Shown here in pieces: positions 18,296 to 26,494 of a stretch of 64,000 nucleotides of DNA. Both the position numbers and the translations under genes were made by a program. The stretch is from Deltaproteobacteria bacterium RIFOXYD12_FULL_56_24 (GTDB lineage: Bacteria > Desulfobacterota > Desulfobulbia > Desulfobulbales > Desulfurivibrionaceae), in assembly GCA_001799285.1 (NCBI GenBank), contig MGTD01000011.1, positions 53,123-117,122 of the forward strand, written 5' to 3'. The notes under the pieces are model-generated. The model was not told the origin of the DNA, ran no database searches, and saw nothing but the letters and a program-made list of their open reading frames with translations. Numbering within the stretch: the first letter of the stretch is position 1; every line of letters begins with the position of its first letter.

Positions 18296-18576
18296 CATTC
18301 CCTCCGCTGGTAGGGATTATTTCTTGTCTGGCAAAGTATAACAATCCATTGCTCTTGGCAAGGCAAATTTGCCGGCCTGCACTATGGATGCGCCAGCTGG
18401 CGTTAAACGAGGGCGGGAAAGAGTGGGCAAAGATCCCTGGGCCGTAACGATCAGCCTTATCGGTTACAAAAAAATATACCATCGTTGGGGCCTGTCGGGT
18501 ATGATTACCGCTTTTGCGATGCTTGCGGCAAAGGGCACCAGGCTCCTGTCGGGCGCGGGAAATGAGGCTTAAGTAG
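18296..18576. other. Intergenic stretch between the radical SAM gene and thiS
   Basis: No gene or TPP riboswitch could be supported. It holds a short palindrome with the same kind of ends as the mobile elements, GTAACGAT...ATCGGTTAC (about 18450-18474), and a possible minus-strand -10 TATACT at 18335-18340 that could serve the radical SAM/RNase operon, with a weak -35 (TTGCCA) at 15-bp spacing. Confidence 0.3.
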
Positions 18577-18777
18577 ATGAAGATTGTCTGTAACGGCCAA
18601 GCACTGGAAATCGCACCAGGCACCAGGGTGGCGGATTATCTCAGTCAACTTGGTCTGGAGACCCCTTCGGTGGTGGTCGAATGTGACGGCATGATTTTGA
18701 GCCGGGAAGAATACGAGAGCCATGCATTGCAGGACGGCTCGGTCCTTGAATTGATACGGTTTGTGGGGGGCGGTTGA
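18577..18777 (+). CDS. thiS: Thiamine sulfur carrier protein ThiS
   Basis: 66-residue ubiquitin-like carrier that is adenylated and thiocarboxylated at its C-terminal glycine and delivers sulfur to ThiG for thiazole formation. It ends FVGGG, giving the required GG tail; the fold pattern matches ThiS ([22 protein letters not shown]). The stop is one base before the thiG start. No TPP riboswitch was recognised upstream, so regulation is unclear. ThiF is not in the window. Confidence 0.93.
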   Translation: MKIVCNGQALEIAPGTRVADYLSQLGLETPSVVVECDGMILSREEYESHALQDGSVLELIRFVGGG

Positions 18778-18778
18778 G

Positions 18779-19546
18779 ATGTTGACCATTGCGGGGAGAA
18801 AATTTCGCTCGCGGCTGTTTGGCGGTACCGGGAAGTTTTCCTCTCCGGAGGTCATGAAGGAGTCCCTTGCCGCCTCGGGTTGTGAAATGGTTACCGTGGC
18901 GCTGCGCCGCGTCGATCTCAACAATCCGGCCGATGATATCATGCGGGTGCTGGACCGGGACCGCTATCTGTTTCTGCCCAACACCTCCGGGGCGCGGGAC
19001 GCCGGTGAGGCGATCCGTCTGGCCCGGTTGGCCAGGGCTTCCGGCGGCGGGGAGTGGCTCAAGCTTGAGGTGACCCCCGACCCGCGAACTCTGCTGCCTG
19101 ACCCCATCGAAACCCTCAAGGCTACTGAGGTGCTGGTCAAGGAAGGCTTCAAGGTGCTGCCCTACATCAACGCCGATCCGATTCTCGCCCTGCGTCTTCA
19201 GGATGCGGGCGCGGTTGCCGTCATGCCCCTCGGTTCGCCCATCGGCACCAACCAGGGGGTGTTGACCCGCTTCCAGATCGAGATCATTATTGCCCAGGCC
19301 CGGGTGCCGGTCATCGTGGATGCCGGGCTCGGCGCGCCGTCGCACGTGGCCGAGGCCATGGAGATGGGGGCCGACGCGGTCCTGGTCAATACGGCCATTG
19401 CCGTGGCCGGGGACCCGGTGCGGATGGCGCGCGCCTTTGCCCTGGCGGTGGAGGCGGGCCGCATCGCCTACGAAGCAGGCCTTGGCGCGGTGCGTAAGGA
19501 CGCCGCCCCCTCCTCGCCCGAGGACGGGCTTGGCTTTTTGCGTTAG
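18779..19546 (+). CDS. thiG: Thiazole synthase ThiG
   Basis: Condenses DXP, dehydroglycine and ThiS-thiocarboxylate to the thiazole phosphate moiety of thiamine. 255 residues, TIM-barrel. It has [10 protein letters not shown] near the N terminus, the Schiff-base lysine region in EWLKLEV, and the phosphate loops [11 protein letters not shown] and [22 protein letters not shown]. The start at 18779 follows the thiS stop by one base; an upstream GTG-like codon at 18761 inside thiS was rejected. Confidence 0.95.
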   Translation: MLTIAGRKFRSRLFGGTGKFSSPEVMKESLAASGCEMVTVALRRVDLNNPADDIMRVLDRDRYLFLPNTSGARDAGEAIRLARLARASGGGEWLKLEVTPDPRTLLPDPIETLKATEVLVKEGFKVLPYINADPILALRLQDAGAVAVMPLGSPIGTNQGVLTRFQIEIIIAQARVPVIVDAGLGAPSHVAEAMEMGADAVLVNTAIAVAGDPVRMARAFALAVEAGRIAYEAGLGAVRKDAAPSSPEDGLGFLR

Positions 19547-19549
19547 CCC

Positions 19550-20671
19550 ATGTTCGTGCTCCCCGAATTTTCCGCCTTGCAGGAGGCGATCAGCCGCGCT
19601 ACCGAGGCGGATGCTCTCATGGCTCTGCACTCCGACCGGCCCGGTCTGGCAGGTCTTGCCGCCCTGTTGTCGCCCGTAGCGGAGCCGCATCTTGGCGCCC
19701 TGGCCAAACGCTCCGGTGCCATCACCAGCCAGCGTTTCGGCCGGACCATGCAGATGTACGCGCCGGTCTATCTTTCCAGTTATTGCGCCAATCGCTGCGC
19801 CTATTGCGGCTTTTCGGCGGACAACACCATTGAGCGAAGGGTGTTGTCCATGGCCGAGGCGGAAAGCGAGGCCATGATTCTGCACCAACGGGGCTTCAGT
19901 CATCTGCTCCTCGTTTCCGGGGAGTCGCCGGCCAAGGTCGGGGTCGATTATCTCGAAGAGCTGGCCCTGCGGCTGCGCGACCGGTTTGCCGCCTTGTCCA
20001 TCGAGGTGCAGCCCCTGGCCACCGAGGAGTATGCGAGATTGTTTTCGGCCGGGATTACCTCCGTGGCCGTGTATCAGGAGACCTATGACCGGGAGGTGTA
20101 CAAAAAGGTGCATCTGGCCGGGCGCAAGGCTGATTTCGACTTTCGCTTGGAAACCCCGGCCCGGGCTGCGGCCGCCGGGATGCGGGAGGTCGGGATCGGC
20201 GCCTTGCTTGGCCTGGCGGACTGGCGGGCGGAAGGTTTGGCCCTGGGGTTCCATCTCGCCTGGCTGCGGAAAAATTACTGGCGCACCGGGCTTACCGTCT
20301 CTTTTCCGCGCCTGCGTCCAGCGCAAGGGGAGTTCAAGCCGTTGCGGCCGGTGAGCGAGAGAAACCTCAGTCAGATGATTTTTGCCCTGCGGATTTTCGA
20401 CCCGGATGTCGGCCTCTACCTCTCGACCAGGGAGGAGGCCCGGTACCGCGACGGCATGATCGGTCTGGGGCCGACCCGTTATTCGGCGGGCTCCTGCACC
20501 GCGCCGGGCGGATATGGTTTGGCAGACGCAGGCGGAGAGCAGTTTGAGGTAGGCGATAGCCGGAGCCTCGCCGAGGTGAGCGCCGCCATCCAGCAAAAAG
20601 GCTTTGACCCGGTCCGCAAGGATTGGGATGCTGTTTTTCAGGTGCAAGGAGACGGGCAGCAGGCTGCCTGA
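19550..20671 (+). CDS. thiH: 2-iminoacetate synthase ThiH
   Basis: Radical SAM tyrosine lyase that makes dehydroglycine for ThiG under anaerobic conditions, fitting an anaerobe (aerobes use ThiO). 373 residues; cluster motif CANRCAYCGFSADN, then VSGESPAKVGVDYL and YQETYDREVYKKVHLAGRKADF, all typical. The C-terminal part has GSCTAPGGYG. It starts 3 bp after the thiG stop in the same operon. Confidence 0.94.
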   Translation: MFVLPEFSALQEAISRATEADALMALHSDRPGLAGLAALLSPVAEPHLGALAKRSGAITSQRFGRTMQMYAPVYLSSYCANRCAYCGFSADNTIERRVLSMAEAESEAMILHQRGFSHLLLVSGESPAKVGVDYLEELALRLRDRFAALSIEVQPLATEEYARLFSAGITSVAVYQETYDREVYKKVHLAGRKADFDFRLETPARAAAAGMREVGIGALLGLADWRAEGLALGFHLAWLRKNYWRTGLTVSFPRLRPAQGEFKPLRPVSERNLSQMIFALRIFDPDVGLYLSTREEARYRDGMIGLGPTRYSAGSCTAPGGYGLADAGGEQFEVGDSRSLAEVSAAIQQKGFDPVRKDWDAVFQVQGDGQQAA

Positions 20672-20719
20672 ACGATTACGAACAATACGCGCAATCACAA
20701 GGAAGGAGGGGTGAACCCA

Positions 20720-22009
20720 ATGGCAGATCTGAAAAAAATGTACACCACCATTCTCGGTGACCACTTCCCCATGGAGATGAAAATCACCTTTGGCGACCAG
20801 GAACTGGTCTATAGGAAGAAAACCTGGAAGATCGTGGGCGAGGACGGCAGCGTGGATGAGCGGGGGGTGCGCTACGGCGAAAACCCCGATCAAGAGGCGG
20901 CTCTCTACGAGCTGACCAACGGCAATCTGATGCTGGGCGACTGTCGGTTCATCGAGCCGGGCAAGGGGCTGGTCAGCGGGATCAAGGTGGAGGACATGCT
21001 CCAGGTTGGCAAGCATCCCGGCAAGATCAACCTCACCGACATCGACAACGGGCTGAACATCATCAAATATCTCATGGACCGTCCGGCTGCGGTGATCCTC
21101 AAGCACAACAACCCCTGCGGCGCCGCCTGCGGAGAAACCCTGGCCCGCGCCTATGACCGGGCCAACCGGGCCGACCGCATCGCCGCCTTCGGCGGGGCGG
21201 TGATTCTCAACCGGCCCTGCGACAAGGAAACCGCCGAACTTTTGAGTCAGAACTATCTGGAAGTGGTCTGTGCCCCGGAGTTCGAGGCGGGCAGCCTGGA
21301 GATTCTCGCGGCTCGGAAAAATCTGCGCGTAGTGCGGATCAGCCGGATCGACCGGCTCGCCGACTATGAGAAATACCGCTATGTCGACTTCAAGAGCCTG
21401 ATCGACGGCGGGCTCATCGTCCAGCAGTCGGCGGTGAACTCCATCCGTTCCGCCGCCGACCTGAAGCCGGCGGTGAGTATTTCGAAGGGTCAGGAGTACA
21501 AGGTCGAACGGGAGCCCACCCAGCGGGAGATCGACGACATGCTCTTCGGCTGGGCCGTGGAGCACGGGGTGACCTCCAACTCGGTTATCTACGTGAAGGA
21601 CGGCTGCACGGTGGGCATCGGCACCGGCGAGCAGGACCGGGTCGGAGTGGCTGATATCGCGGTGTATAAGGCCTATACCAAGTATGCCGACATGCTCTGC
21701 TTTGACACCTTCGGTATTCCCTATGCGGATATGGCTCTCGAAATAGAACAGGGCAAGCGGAACAAGGCTGATCAGGAGAAGATCGACGCTCAGACCAAGG
21801 CGGACAAAGCCGGGCTGCCAGGCTCTGTAATGATCTCCGATGCCTTTTTTCCGTACCGTGACGGGGCCGATGTCGGCATCCGGCATGGGGTTTCCGCCAT
21901 TCTTCAGGCGGGTGGTTCCATGCGCGATTTCGAGACCATTCAGGCCTGCAACGAGGCCAAGCCGCAGGTGGCCATGAAGTTCACGGGCCAGCGGTCTTTC
22001 AAGCATTGA
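20720..22009 (+). CDS. AICAR transformylase without the IMP cyclohydrolase domain (PurH-like)
   Basis: Transfers the formyl group to AICAR in purine synthesis. About 429 residues covering only the AICARFT-type domain: RYGENPDQEAALYE, the active-site KHNNPCGAACGE, and the late FFPYRDGADVGIRHGVSAILQAGGS with the conserved GVSAI region. The N-terminal cyclohydrolase domain of bifunctional PurH is absent, so IMP closure must be encoded elsewhere. ATG at 20720 has GGAAGGAGGG at ideal spacing; GTG at 20711 is too close to it. It is the last gene of the thi transcript, 48 bp after thiH, and is followed by a strong terminator. Confidence 0.9.
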   Translation: MADLKKMYTTILGDHFPMEMKITFGDQELVYRKKTWKIVGEDGSVDERGVRYGENPDQEAALYELTNGNLMLGDCRFIEPGKGLVSGIKVEDMLQVGKHPGKINLTDIDNGLNIIKYLMDRPAAVILKHNNPCGAACGETLARAYDRANRADRIAAFGGAVILNRPCDKETAELLSQNYLEVVCAPEFEAGSLEILAARKNLRVVRISRIDRLADYEKYRYVDFKSLIDGGLIVQQSAVNSIRSAADLKPAVSISKGQEYKVEREPTQREIDDMLFGWAVEHGVTSNSVIYVKDGCTVGIGTGEQDRVGVADIAVYKAYTKYADMLCFDTFGIPYADMALEIEQGKRNKADQEKIDAQTKADKAGLPGSVMISDAFFPYRDGADVGIRHGVSAILQAGGSMRDFETIQACNEAKPQVAMKFTGQRSFKH

Positions 22010-22026
22010 GAGGCAGCGGGATATGT

Positions 22027-22063
22027 AAAAAAAGCCCGGCCTTTTCAGGTCGGGCTTTTTTTT
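22027..22063 (+). terminator. Rho-independent terminator of the thi-purH operon
   Basis: GC-rich stem AAGCCCGGCC / GGTCGGGCTT with a TTTTCA loop and flanking A and T runs (eight T at the 3' side). It lies 18 bp after the AICAR transformylase stop. Confidence 0.9.
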
Positions 22064-22118
22064 GTCTTCGTCACGGGAAATGTGGTCTGTTGCCTGCCTG
22101 ATGACGGCTTATTCCGGC

Positions 22119-22147
22119 TTGACGAGCGATCTCCCGAGGGCTAGGCT
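22119..22147 (+). promoter_or_regulatory. Sigma-70-like promoter for hgcAB
   Basis: TTGACG at 22119-22124 and TAGGCT at 22142-22147 with a 17-bp spacer, 42 bp upstream of the ATG at 22190, which has GAGGAG about eight bases ahead of it. This supports 22190 as the true hgcA start rather than a codon downstream of the UGA. Confidence 0.55.
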
Positions 22148-22189
22148 GAAGGGGCCATGCACCTAAAAAAGTCGTGAGGAGCAAGACAA

Positions 22190-23320
22190 ATGGAAAAGAA
22201 AGAAAGCGTTTTGCCAGGCGGTCAGCAAAGCTGCTGAGGCCCTAAAATCCCTCCTCGGGCAGGAGTGGCTATAGCCGGGCAAGCCTTTGTGGTTGGCGTG
22301 CTGGAAACACCGGTGGGCACGGTGCCGCGGGTCGCGACCGTGCTTGCCGGGCGGGATCGCTGGGGCACGCTTTTGGTGCGCCTGGGCTTTGGCCGTATGC
22401 GCTATACGGTTGAGCCGGGGTTGTACGGAGTCGGCGCTCCCAATGAGGATTCGCCCGTGCTGGTCACGGCTAATTACAAATTGAGCTTCGACCACCTGCG
22501 TGCTGCCCTGGTCGGTCTGGATGCCTGGGTTCTGGTTCTTGACACCAACGGGATCAATGTCTGGTGCGCGGCGGGCAAGGGAGCCTTCGGCACTGCCGCG
22601 CTCTGTGCCCAGGTGGCGGCGAGCAGGCTTGCTCAGCTGGTCCGGCATCGCAGGCTGGTTGTGCCCCAGCTCGGCGCACCGGGCATTGCGGCGCATGCGG
22701 TTAAGCAGCAGAGCGGTTTTGCCGTAGTGTACGGGCCGGTGCTGGCCCGGCAGCTTCCGGAGTTTCTCGCCCGTGGGATGCAGGCTACCCCGGCCATGCG
22801 CCGCAAGACCTTTTTGCTGGCGGAACGGGCCGTCTTGATTCCGGTGGAACTCGTCATCGCCGGTAAATGGGCGCTGCTCCTTGCCTTGCTTCTGGCCGGG
22901 GCGAGCGGCTTGTTCGGTCCCGCCACTTTTTGGGAAAATGTGCGGGAGCATGGCGGTTGGACATTGGCCGGGCTGGGAAGCGGTCTTCTGGCCGGGACGG
23001 TGCTTACCCCTCTGTTGCTGCCGATGCTGCCCGGTCGGGCCTTTTCCCTGAAGGGGGGAGTGGCCGGTCTCCTGGCAGCCCTGATATTCCTGGCACCCTT
23101 TTTCTCCCGGTCAGAGGGGGAGGGAAGCGCCCTTGCCGCTCTGGCCTGGCTGCTGATTATCTCGGCGGTTTCTTCCTTTTTCGGCATGGAATTTACCGGC
23201 GCTTCAACCTACACCTCGCTTTCCGGGGTGAAGAAGGAGATGCGGATTGCCGTGCCGCTGCAAGCCGCAGCTGGAATATGCGGGATGCTTCTCTTGCTCT
23301 GGGCAAAGAGGGTGCAATGA
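22190..23320 (+). CDS. hgcA: Mercury methylation corrinoid protein HgcA, with an in-frame UGA at codon 16
   Basis: Membrane corrinoid protein that donates a methyl group to Hg(II). The diagnostic cap-helix motif NVWCAAGK is present with its cobalt-facing Cys codon at 22565-22567, preceded by LVTANYKLSFD and LVLDTNGI and followed by VPQLGAPGIAAH and four to five membrane helices from about residue 225. From ATG 22190 the frame reads MEKKESVLPGGQQSC, then UGA (22235-22237), then GPKIPPRAG and the full HgcA without another lesion. UGA falls right after a Cys codon, where HgcA proteins, as I recall them, often have CC. It is either selenocysteine or a nonsense mutation; a GTG at 22265 could restart translation but has poor Shine-Dalgarno spacing. 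It overlaps hgcB by ATGA. Confidence 0.88.
22238..22276 (+). promoter_or_regulatory. Candidate bacterial SECIS-like stem-loop after the hgcA UGA
   Basis: Directly after the UGA, CTCCT (22251-22255) can pair with AGGAG (22261-22265) around the loop CGGGC, with a lower helix GGC..CTA to TAGCC. The loop starts 18 bases after the UGA and has G in its first two positions, which fits the loose published rules for bacterial SECIS elements. The stem is short (5 bp), so this may be chance. Confidence 0.35.
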
Positions 23321-23619
23321 TGAAAAGGCTGCTATATCTCAAGGGAGTTGCCACCCTGCGGCTTGAGCAGGAGACCTGTATCGGCTGCGGCATGTGCCTG
23401 ACGGTTTGTCCGCAGGAGGTTTTTGTCATGGCGCACGGCAAGAAGGTGCGGATCAGCGAACAGGACGCCTGCATGGAGTGCGGGGCCTGTATGCTGAATT
23501 GTCCGGTCGGGGCGCTTTGGGTGCAAAGCGGAGTGGGCTGCGCCCAGGCGGTTTTCAATACCATGCTGGTAACTATCCAGCTCAAGGCCGGAAACGAACA
23601 AAAACAACCCAAACCGTAA
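23317..23619 (+). CDS. hgcB: Mercury methylation ferredoxin HgcB, 3' end replaced by a mobile element
   Basis: Two 4Fe-4S ferredoxin that reduces HgcA and takes part in Hg transfer. Clusters: CIGCGMCLTVCP and CMECGACMLNCP; then GVGCA, whose Cys is conserved in the family. Codons 85-100 (V-TIQLKAGNEQ...) and the stop are element DNA, since a 207-bp MITE begins at 23569. Removing the element and one copy of its target repeat joins NTML to GRSSEACC...GGGSCC and a TAA at 23844-23846, a 104-aa protein with the C-terminal vicinal cysteines expected of HgcB. As it stands the protein lacks them, so activity is doubtful. Start overlaps hgcA (ATGA); a second ATG follows directly. Confidence 0.92.
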   Translation: MMKRLLYLKGVATLRLEQETCIGCGMCLTVCPQEVFVMAHGKKVRISEQDACMECGACMLNCPVGALWVQSGVGCAQAVFNTMLVTIQLKAGNEQKQPKP

Positions 23620-23775
23620 CTATCCAGCAGTGCCGGAGCTGCTAGGCAGAAGCCTGCGACGTGTGCTTGCGCCCATGAGCAGGCTGATATAGCTGAGTTG
23701 AGCAGCTTGTCTGCTCAAACGAAACTTATACCCTCTGGGTGCAACAACGCAGATGCGGTGCTGCTGGATAGTTAC
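23569..23775 (-). mobile_element. Palindromic MITE-like element, copy 6, inserted in hgcB
   Basis: Starts GTAACTATCCAGCTCAAGG, has the internal motif GTAACTATCCAGCAG at 23619-23620 onward, and ends CTGCTGGATAGTTAC. Flanks CCATGCTG (23561-23568) and ACATGCTG (23776-23783) match in 7 of 8. Same 207-bp length as the copy at 11155-11361, in the opposite orientation, and it carries the same nested 55-bp module. Precise excision restores the hgcB reading frame, which is direct evidence that it moved in. Confidence 0.96.
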
Positions 23776-23870
23776 ACATGCTGGGGCGCAGCAGCGAAGC
23801 TTGCTGTTCGCTGGAAGGGAAATCGGGCGGCGGCTCCTGTTGCTAAGGTTGTTTATCCGTGGACAAGCCC

Positions 23871-24785
23871 TTACTGCATCCGGGGCGGGTGCACCTGAGG
23901 CGGGTCCTGAGAAGAAGGGGCCTTAGGCGGGGCGGCTTGAGGCGGTGGGGGGACGGCCTTGGGTGGGGCCGCCTGAGTTGGGGCCTGAGACGGGGCCGGA
24001 GGCGTGCCTTTTTTGTCCGGGTATAGACGCAGGCTTATCCTCCGGTTACGGGGATCATAGGGGTTTTCTTTGATGATCGGCTCGGTGGCCGCATACCCCG
24101 ATACCCTGAGAAGGCGGCTGGGCGGGATGCCGTTTTTTTCCAGCTCGAGGCGGGCGGCCGAAGCCCTGGCCGTGGAAAGCTCCCAGTTGCCGAAATCTTT
24201 TTTCGCGTAGGTGATCGCATCGGTGTGGCCTTCGATTTCAATGCGGTCCGCGGTGTTTATGATCTTGGCGCAGAGAACCTTGAGAATCTTCTGGCCGCTG
24301 GCGGTCAGTGCCGTGCTGGCCAGCGGAAACATGGGGTTTCCTTCCTTGTCCATGATGTCTATCTTGACCCCGCCCTTGAAGACCTCGATGCGCACCTGAT
24401 CCTTGAGTTCGGCAAGCTGCTGTTCTACTTCCTGCTGCAGCTGCTCCTTGAAGTGTTCCAGGCTGGCGGCGCTGGCCTCGCCTTCGGCGTCGGAGGAGAC
24501 CGGAGAGGTGGTTATGGTAACCGCTGTTTCCGGCACGGCCTGATCCTTGGAGATCATTTCCGTTTTGCCCCCGGCGCCGCCCTCGCTAAAGATGCTGTAC
24601 TCCTGGAAATAATGAGATAGTTTCTCTTTTTGTGGCTTGGTGGTCATGTTGACCAGCCACATGAGGAGGAAAAAAGCCATCATCCCGGTCATGAAGTCGG
24701 CAAAGGCCACCTTCCAGCTGCCCCCATGGTGGCCGCCGCCCTGAACCTTCTTGACCTTCTTGATTATTATGCTTTTGTCTTCCAT
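23871..24785 (-). CDS. motB: Flagellar motor stator protein MotB with a Pro-rich tail
   Basis: Stator subunit that anchors to peptidoglycan. 304 residues: a short cytoplasmic start, one membrane helix with the proton/ion-binding aspartate in WKVAFADFMTGMMAFFLLMW (about residues 24-44), a plug/linker, then an OmpA-like peptidoglycan-binding domain (IEIEGHTDAI, LSTARASAARLELEKNGI, NRRISLRL). The last ~45 residues are Ala/Pro-rich repeats (AAPPKA), unusual for MotB. motA overlaps its start by 19 bp. Together with the PilZ gene upstream this is a pilZ-motA-motB operon. Confidence 0.93.
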   Translation of the reverse strand: MEDKSIIIKKVKKVQGGGHHGGSWKVAFADFMTGMMAFFLLMWLVNMTTKPQKEKLSHYFQEYSIFSEGGAGGKTEMISKDQAVPETAVTITTSPVSSDAEGEASAASLEHFKEQLQQEVEQQLAELKDQVRIEVFKGGVKIDIMDKEGNPMFPLASTALTASGQKILKVLCAKIINTADRIEIEGHTDAITYAKKDFGNWELSTARASAARLELEKNGIPPSRLLRVSGYAATEPIIKENPYDPRNRRISLRLYPDKKGTPPAPSQAPTQAAPPKAVPPPPQAAPPKAPSSQDPPQVHPPRMQ

Positions 24786-25633
24786 TTCTTGATGGCCTCC
24801 TCAACCTCGGTAAAGGAGGGGCGGTCGTCGCCGGGGATGGCTCGGCGGCCTGCCTCAACGGCGAACTGGACCATGAAACTGGTGGAATAGGCGGCAAGCA
24901 GGGAGGTTTTGATCACCCGCAGATAGGCTTCCCGTTCATGGGCGTGATGTTCCAGCTTGGTAGCCATGGGGCCGACAAATCCGTAACAGGCAAGCACGCC
25001 GAAAAAGGTGCCGACCAGGGCCGCGCCGATATGGTGGCCCAGAATCTCGGCTGATTCGTTGATATAGCCCATGGTGACAACAATACCCAGAACCGCCGCG
25101 ACAATACCCAGGCCGGGTAGGGCGTCGCCCATCCGGGCGATGCTGTGGGCCGGCAGCATCCGTTCATGCTGGTTGGCCTCCAGGTCGATCTCCATGAGAT
25201 TGTCCAGTTCGTAGGCCGGGTAATTGGCGCTGAGCATGGTGCGGATCGTATCGCAGATGAACTCGGCCACCTCTCGGTCCTTCATGATGTTGTTGTATTT
25301 CTGAAAGAGCGGGCTTTTTTCAGGATTTTCGATGTCAGACTCAATAGCGACCAGTCCTTCCTTCTTGATTTTGAAGAAGACAGCGTTCATCAGTAGCAGC
25401 AGTTCCAGAAAAAGGGGTTTGTTCAGGTGGGAATCGGCAAAGATCCCGCCGATGTGCCCGATAATGACCTTCAGCGATTTGGCAGGTGAGGAAATGACCA
25501 AGGCCCCGATGGCGGCGCCGAAGATGATGATTACCTCCGCCGGTTGGAAAAGGATGTGGAAGTTGCCTTTTGCCATGGCGTAGCCGGTGATGACCGAGCC
25601 TAGAACCAGTGCGATGCCGATGAGTGCGAACAT
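24767..25633 (-). CDS. motA: Flagellar motor stator protein MotA
   Basis: 288-residue stator subunit with four membrane helices. The N-terminal MFALIGIALVLGSVITGYAMAKG and IIFGAAIGALVIS helices and the conserved late pair GLGIVAAVLGIVVTMGYI and LVGTFFGVLACYGFV are visible; the cytoplasmic loop carries charged residues that contact FliG. Its stop overlaps motB by 19 bp. Shine-Dalgarno is weak. Confidence 0.94.
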   Translation of the reverse strand: MFALIGIALVLGSVITGYAMAKGNFHILFQPAEVIIIFGAAIGALVISSPAKSLKVIIGHIGGIFADSHLNKPLFLELLLLMNAVFFKIKKEGLVAIESDIENPEKSPLFQKYNNIMKDREVAEFICDTIRTMLSANYPAYELDNLMEIDLEANQHERMLPAHSIARMGDALPGLGIVAAVLGIVVTMGYINESAEILGHHIGAALVGTFFGVLACYGFVGPMATKLEHHAHEREAYLRVIKTSLLAAYSTSFMVQFAVEAGRRAIPGDDRPSFTEVEEAIKKWKTKA

Positions 25634-25717
25634 GTTGTTATCCGTTTAATAGGGAAAGCGTATTTTGTTTTGATCTTGCTGCCGGCGCAGGTTTTCCCCG
25701 CCGAGGCAGGGGGTGGA

Positions 25718-26389
25718 TCAGGTCTCCAGCCAACGCTGCCCGATAAGCTGTTCTTTCTGTTTTTTGAGCGCATAGTTGGCGATGGCGTCTTGAATGGCCG
25801 CATTTGTCGGGGTGAAATGGACCGCCACCTGACTGCCGCCTTCCGGTAGCGGGGTTACCCGCACGACCGAACCACCGACAACGACCCAGCACGGTTGATC
25901 CATGGAGAGGAGCAGGTGAATTTCGACAAAATCCCCGGCGGCAAAGGTATCATTGGAGCTGAGTTTGATCCCGCTCGCACTCAGGCTTACTTCCCCGACC
26001 CTTGGTTCTTCCTGTTGTCTGGCAATATGATGAAAATCAAGGATGCTATCCAGCTTGGTGTTGATCTGGAGAAGCAACTGGCTAAGGGAGGGCCGGAAGT
26101 CTTTTTCCTCATTGTAGCGTGGTAGCGGGTAGAAATCGAAGAGAAGATTGAGCTTGGCGCTGGCATCAAGCAGCATCAGGGCAAAGGACGGGTCGATTTC
26201 GTGGGAAAAAGACCTCAGCCCGGCCCCGATCCTGGCGGAGTCGGAAATGGCAACGGGAATGATTCTCGGCACGGGTAGGGCGTTGTTTTCGATTTTTCGC
26301 ACCGAGGCAGCCAATAGATCGTCAATCCGGAAATTTTCCCGGCGATTTTGCTCGTTGCTCTCGGTGGTGTTGTCAGTCGGCATGGACAT
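25718..26389 (-). CDS. PilZ-domain-like protein upstream of motAB
   Basis: 223 residues, soluble. An arginine pair in RRENFR (about residue 17) and SLSASGIKL (about 120), followed by FVEIHLLLSMDQPCWVVVGGSVVRV, resemble the RxxxR and DxSxxG signatures of PilZ c-di-GMP receptors, but the first residue of the second motif is Ser and the two motifs are ~100 residues apart, implying an inserted or divergent N-terminal domain. Placed 84 bp upstream of motA on the same strand, it may tune motor output in response to c-di-GMP. The c-di-GMP binding itself is inference. Confidence 0.7.
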   Translation of the reverse strand: MSMPTDNTTESNEQNRRENFRIDDLLAASVRKIENNALPVPRIIPVAISDSARIGAGLRSFSHEIDPSFALMLLDASAKLNLLFDFYPLPRYNEEKDFRPSLSQLLLQINTKLDSILDFHHIARQQEEPRVGEVSLSASGIKLSSNDTFAAGDFVEIHLLLSMDQPCWVVVGGSVVRVTPLPEGGSQVAVHFTPTNAAIQDAIANYALKKQKEQLIGQRWLET

Positions 26390-26494
26390 TAATCCTCATT
26401 AAAATACTGCCCATCATACCCTGTTGCTGGAAATTTAAAATTATTTTTTGCGCGCGGCATGCCGTTATTTTGCCTGAAAGCCTGAGTGGCCTGG

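Noticed and set aside
18296..18576. TPP riboswitch upstream of thiS
   Set aside because: The conserved CUGAGA and ACCUGAUC-type core segments were looked for and not found.
18641..22006. A 1121-residue minus-strand ORF
   Set aside because: It is antisense to thiG, thiH and the AICAR transformylase, has a low-complexity His/Gly/Arg-rich composition and no motif; it is a by-product of GC-rich codons on the other strand.
22867..23619. A 250-residue frame joining into hgcB
   Set aside because: Its first 150 codons overlap hgcA in another frame and lack homology; only the part from 23317 is HgcB.
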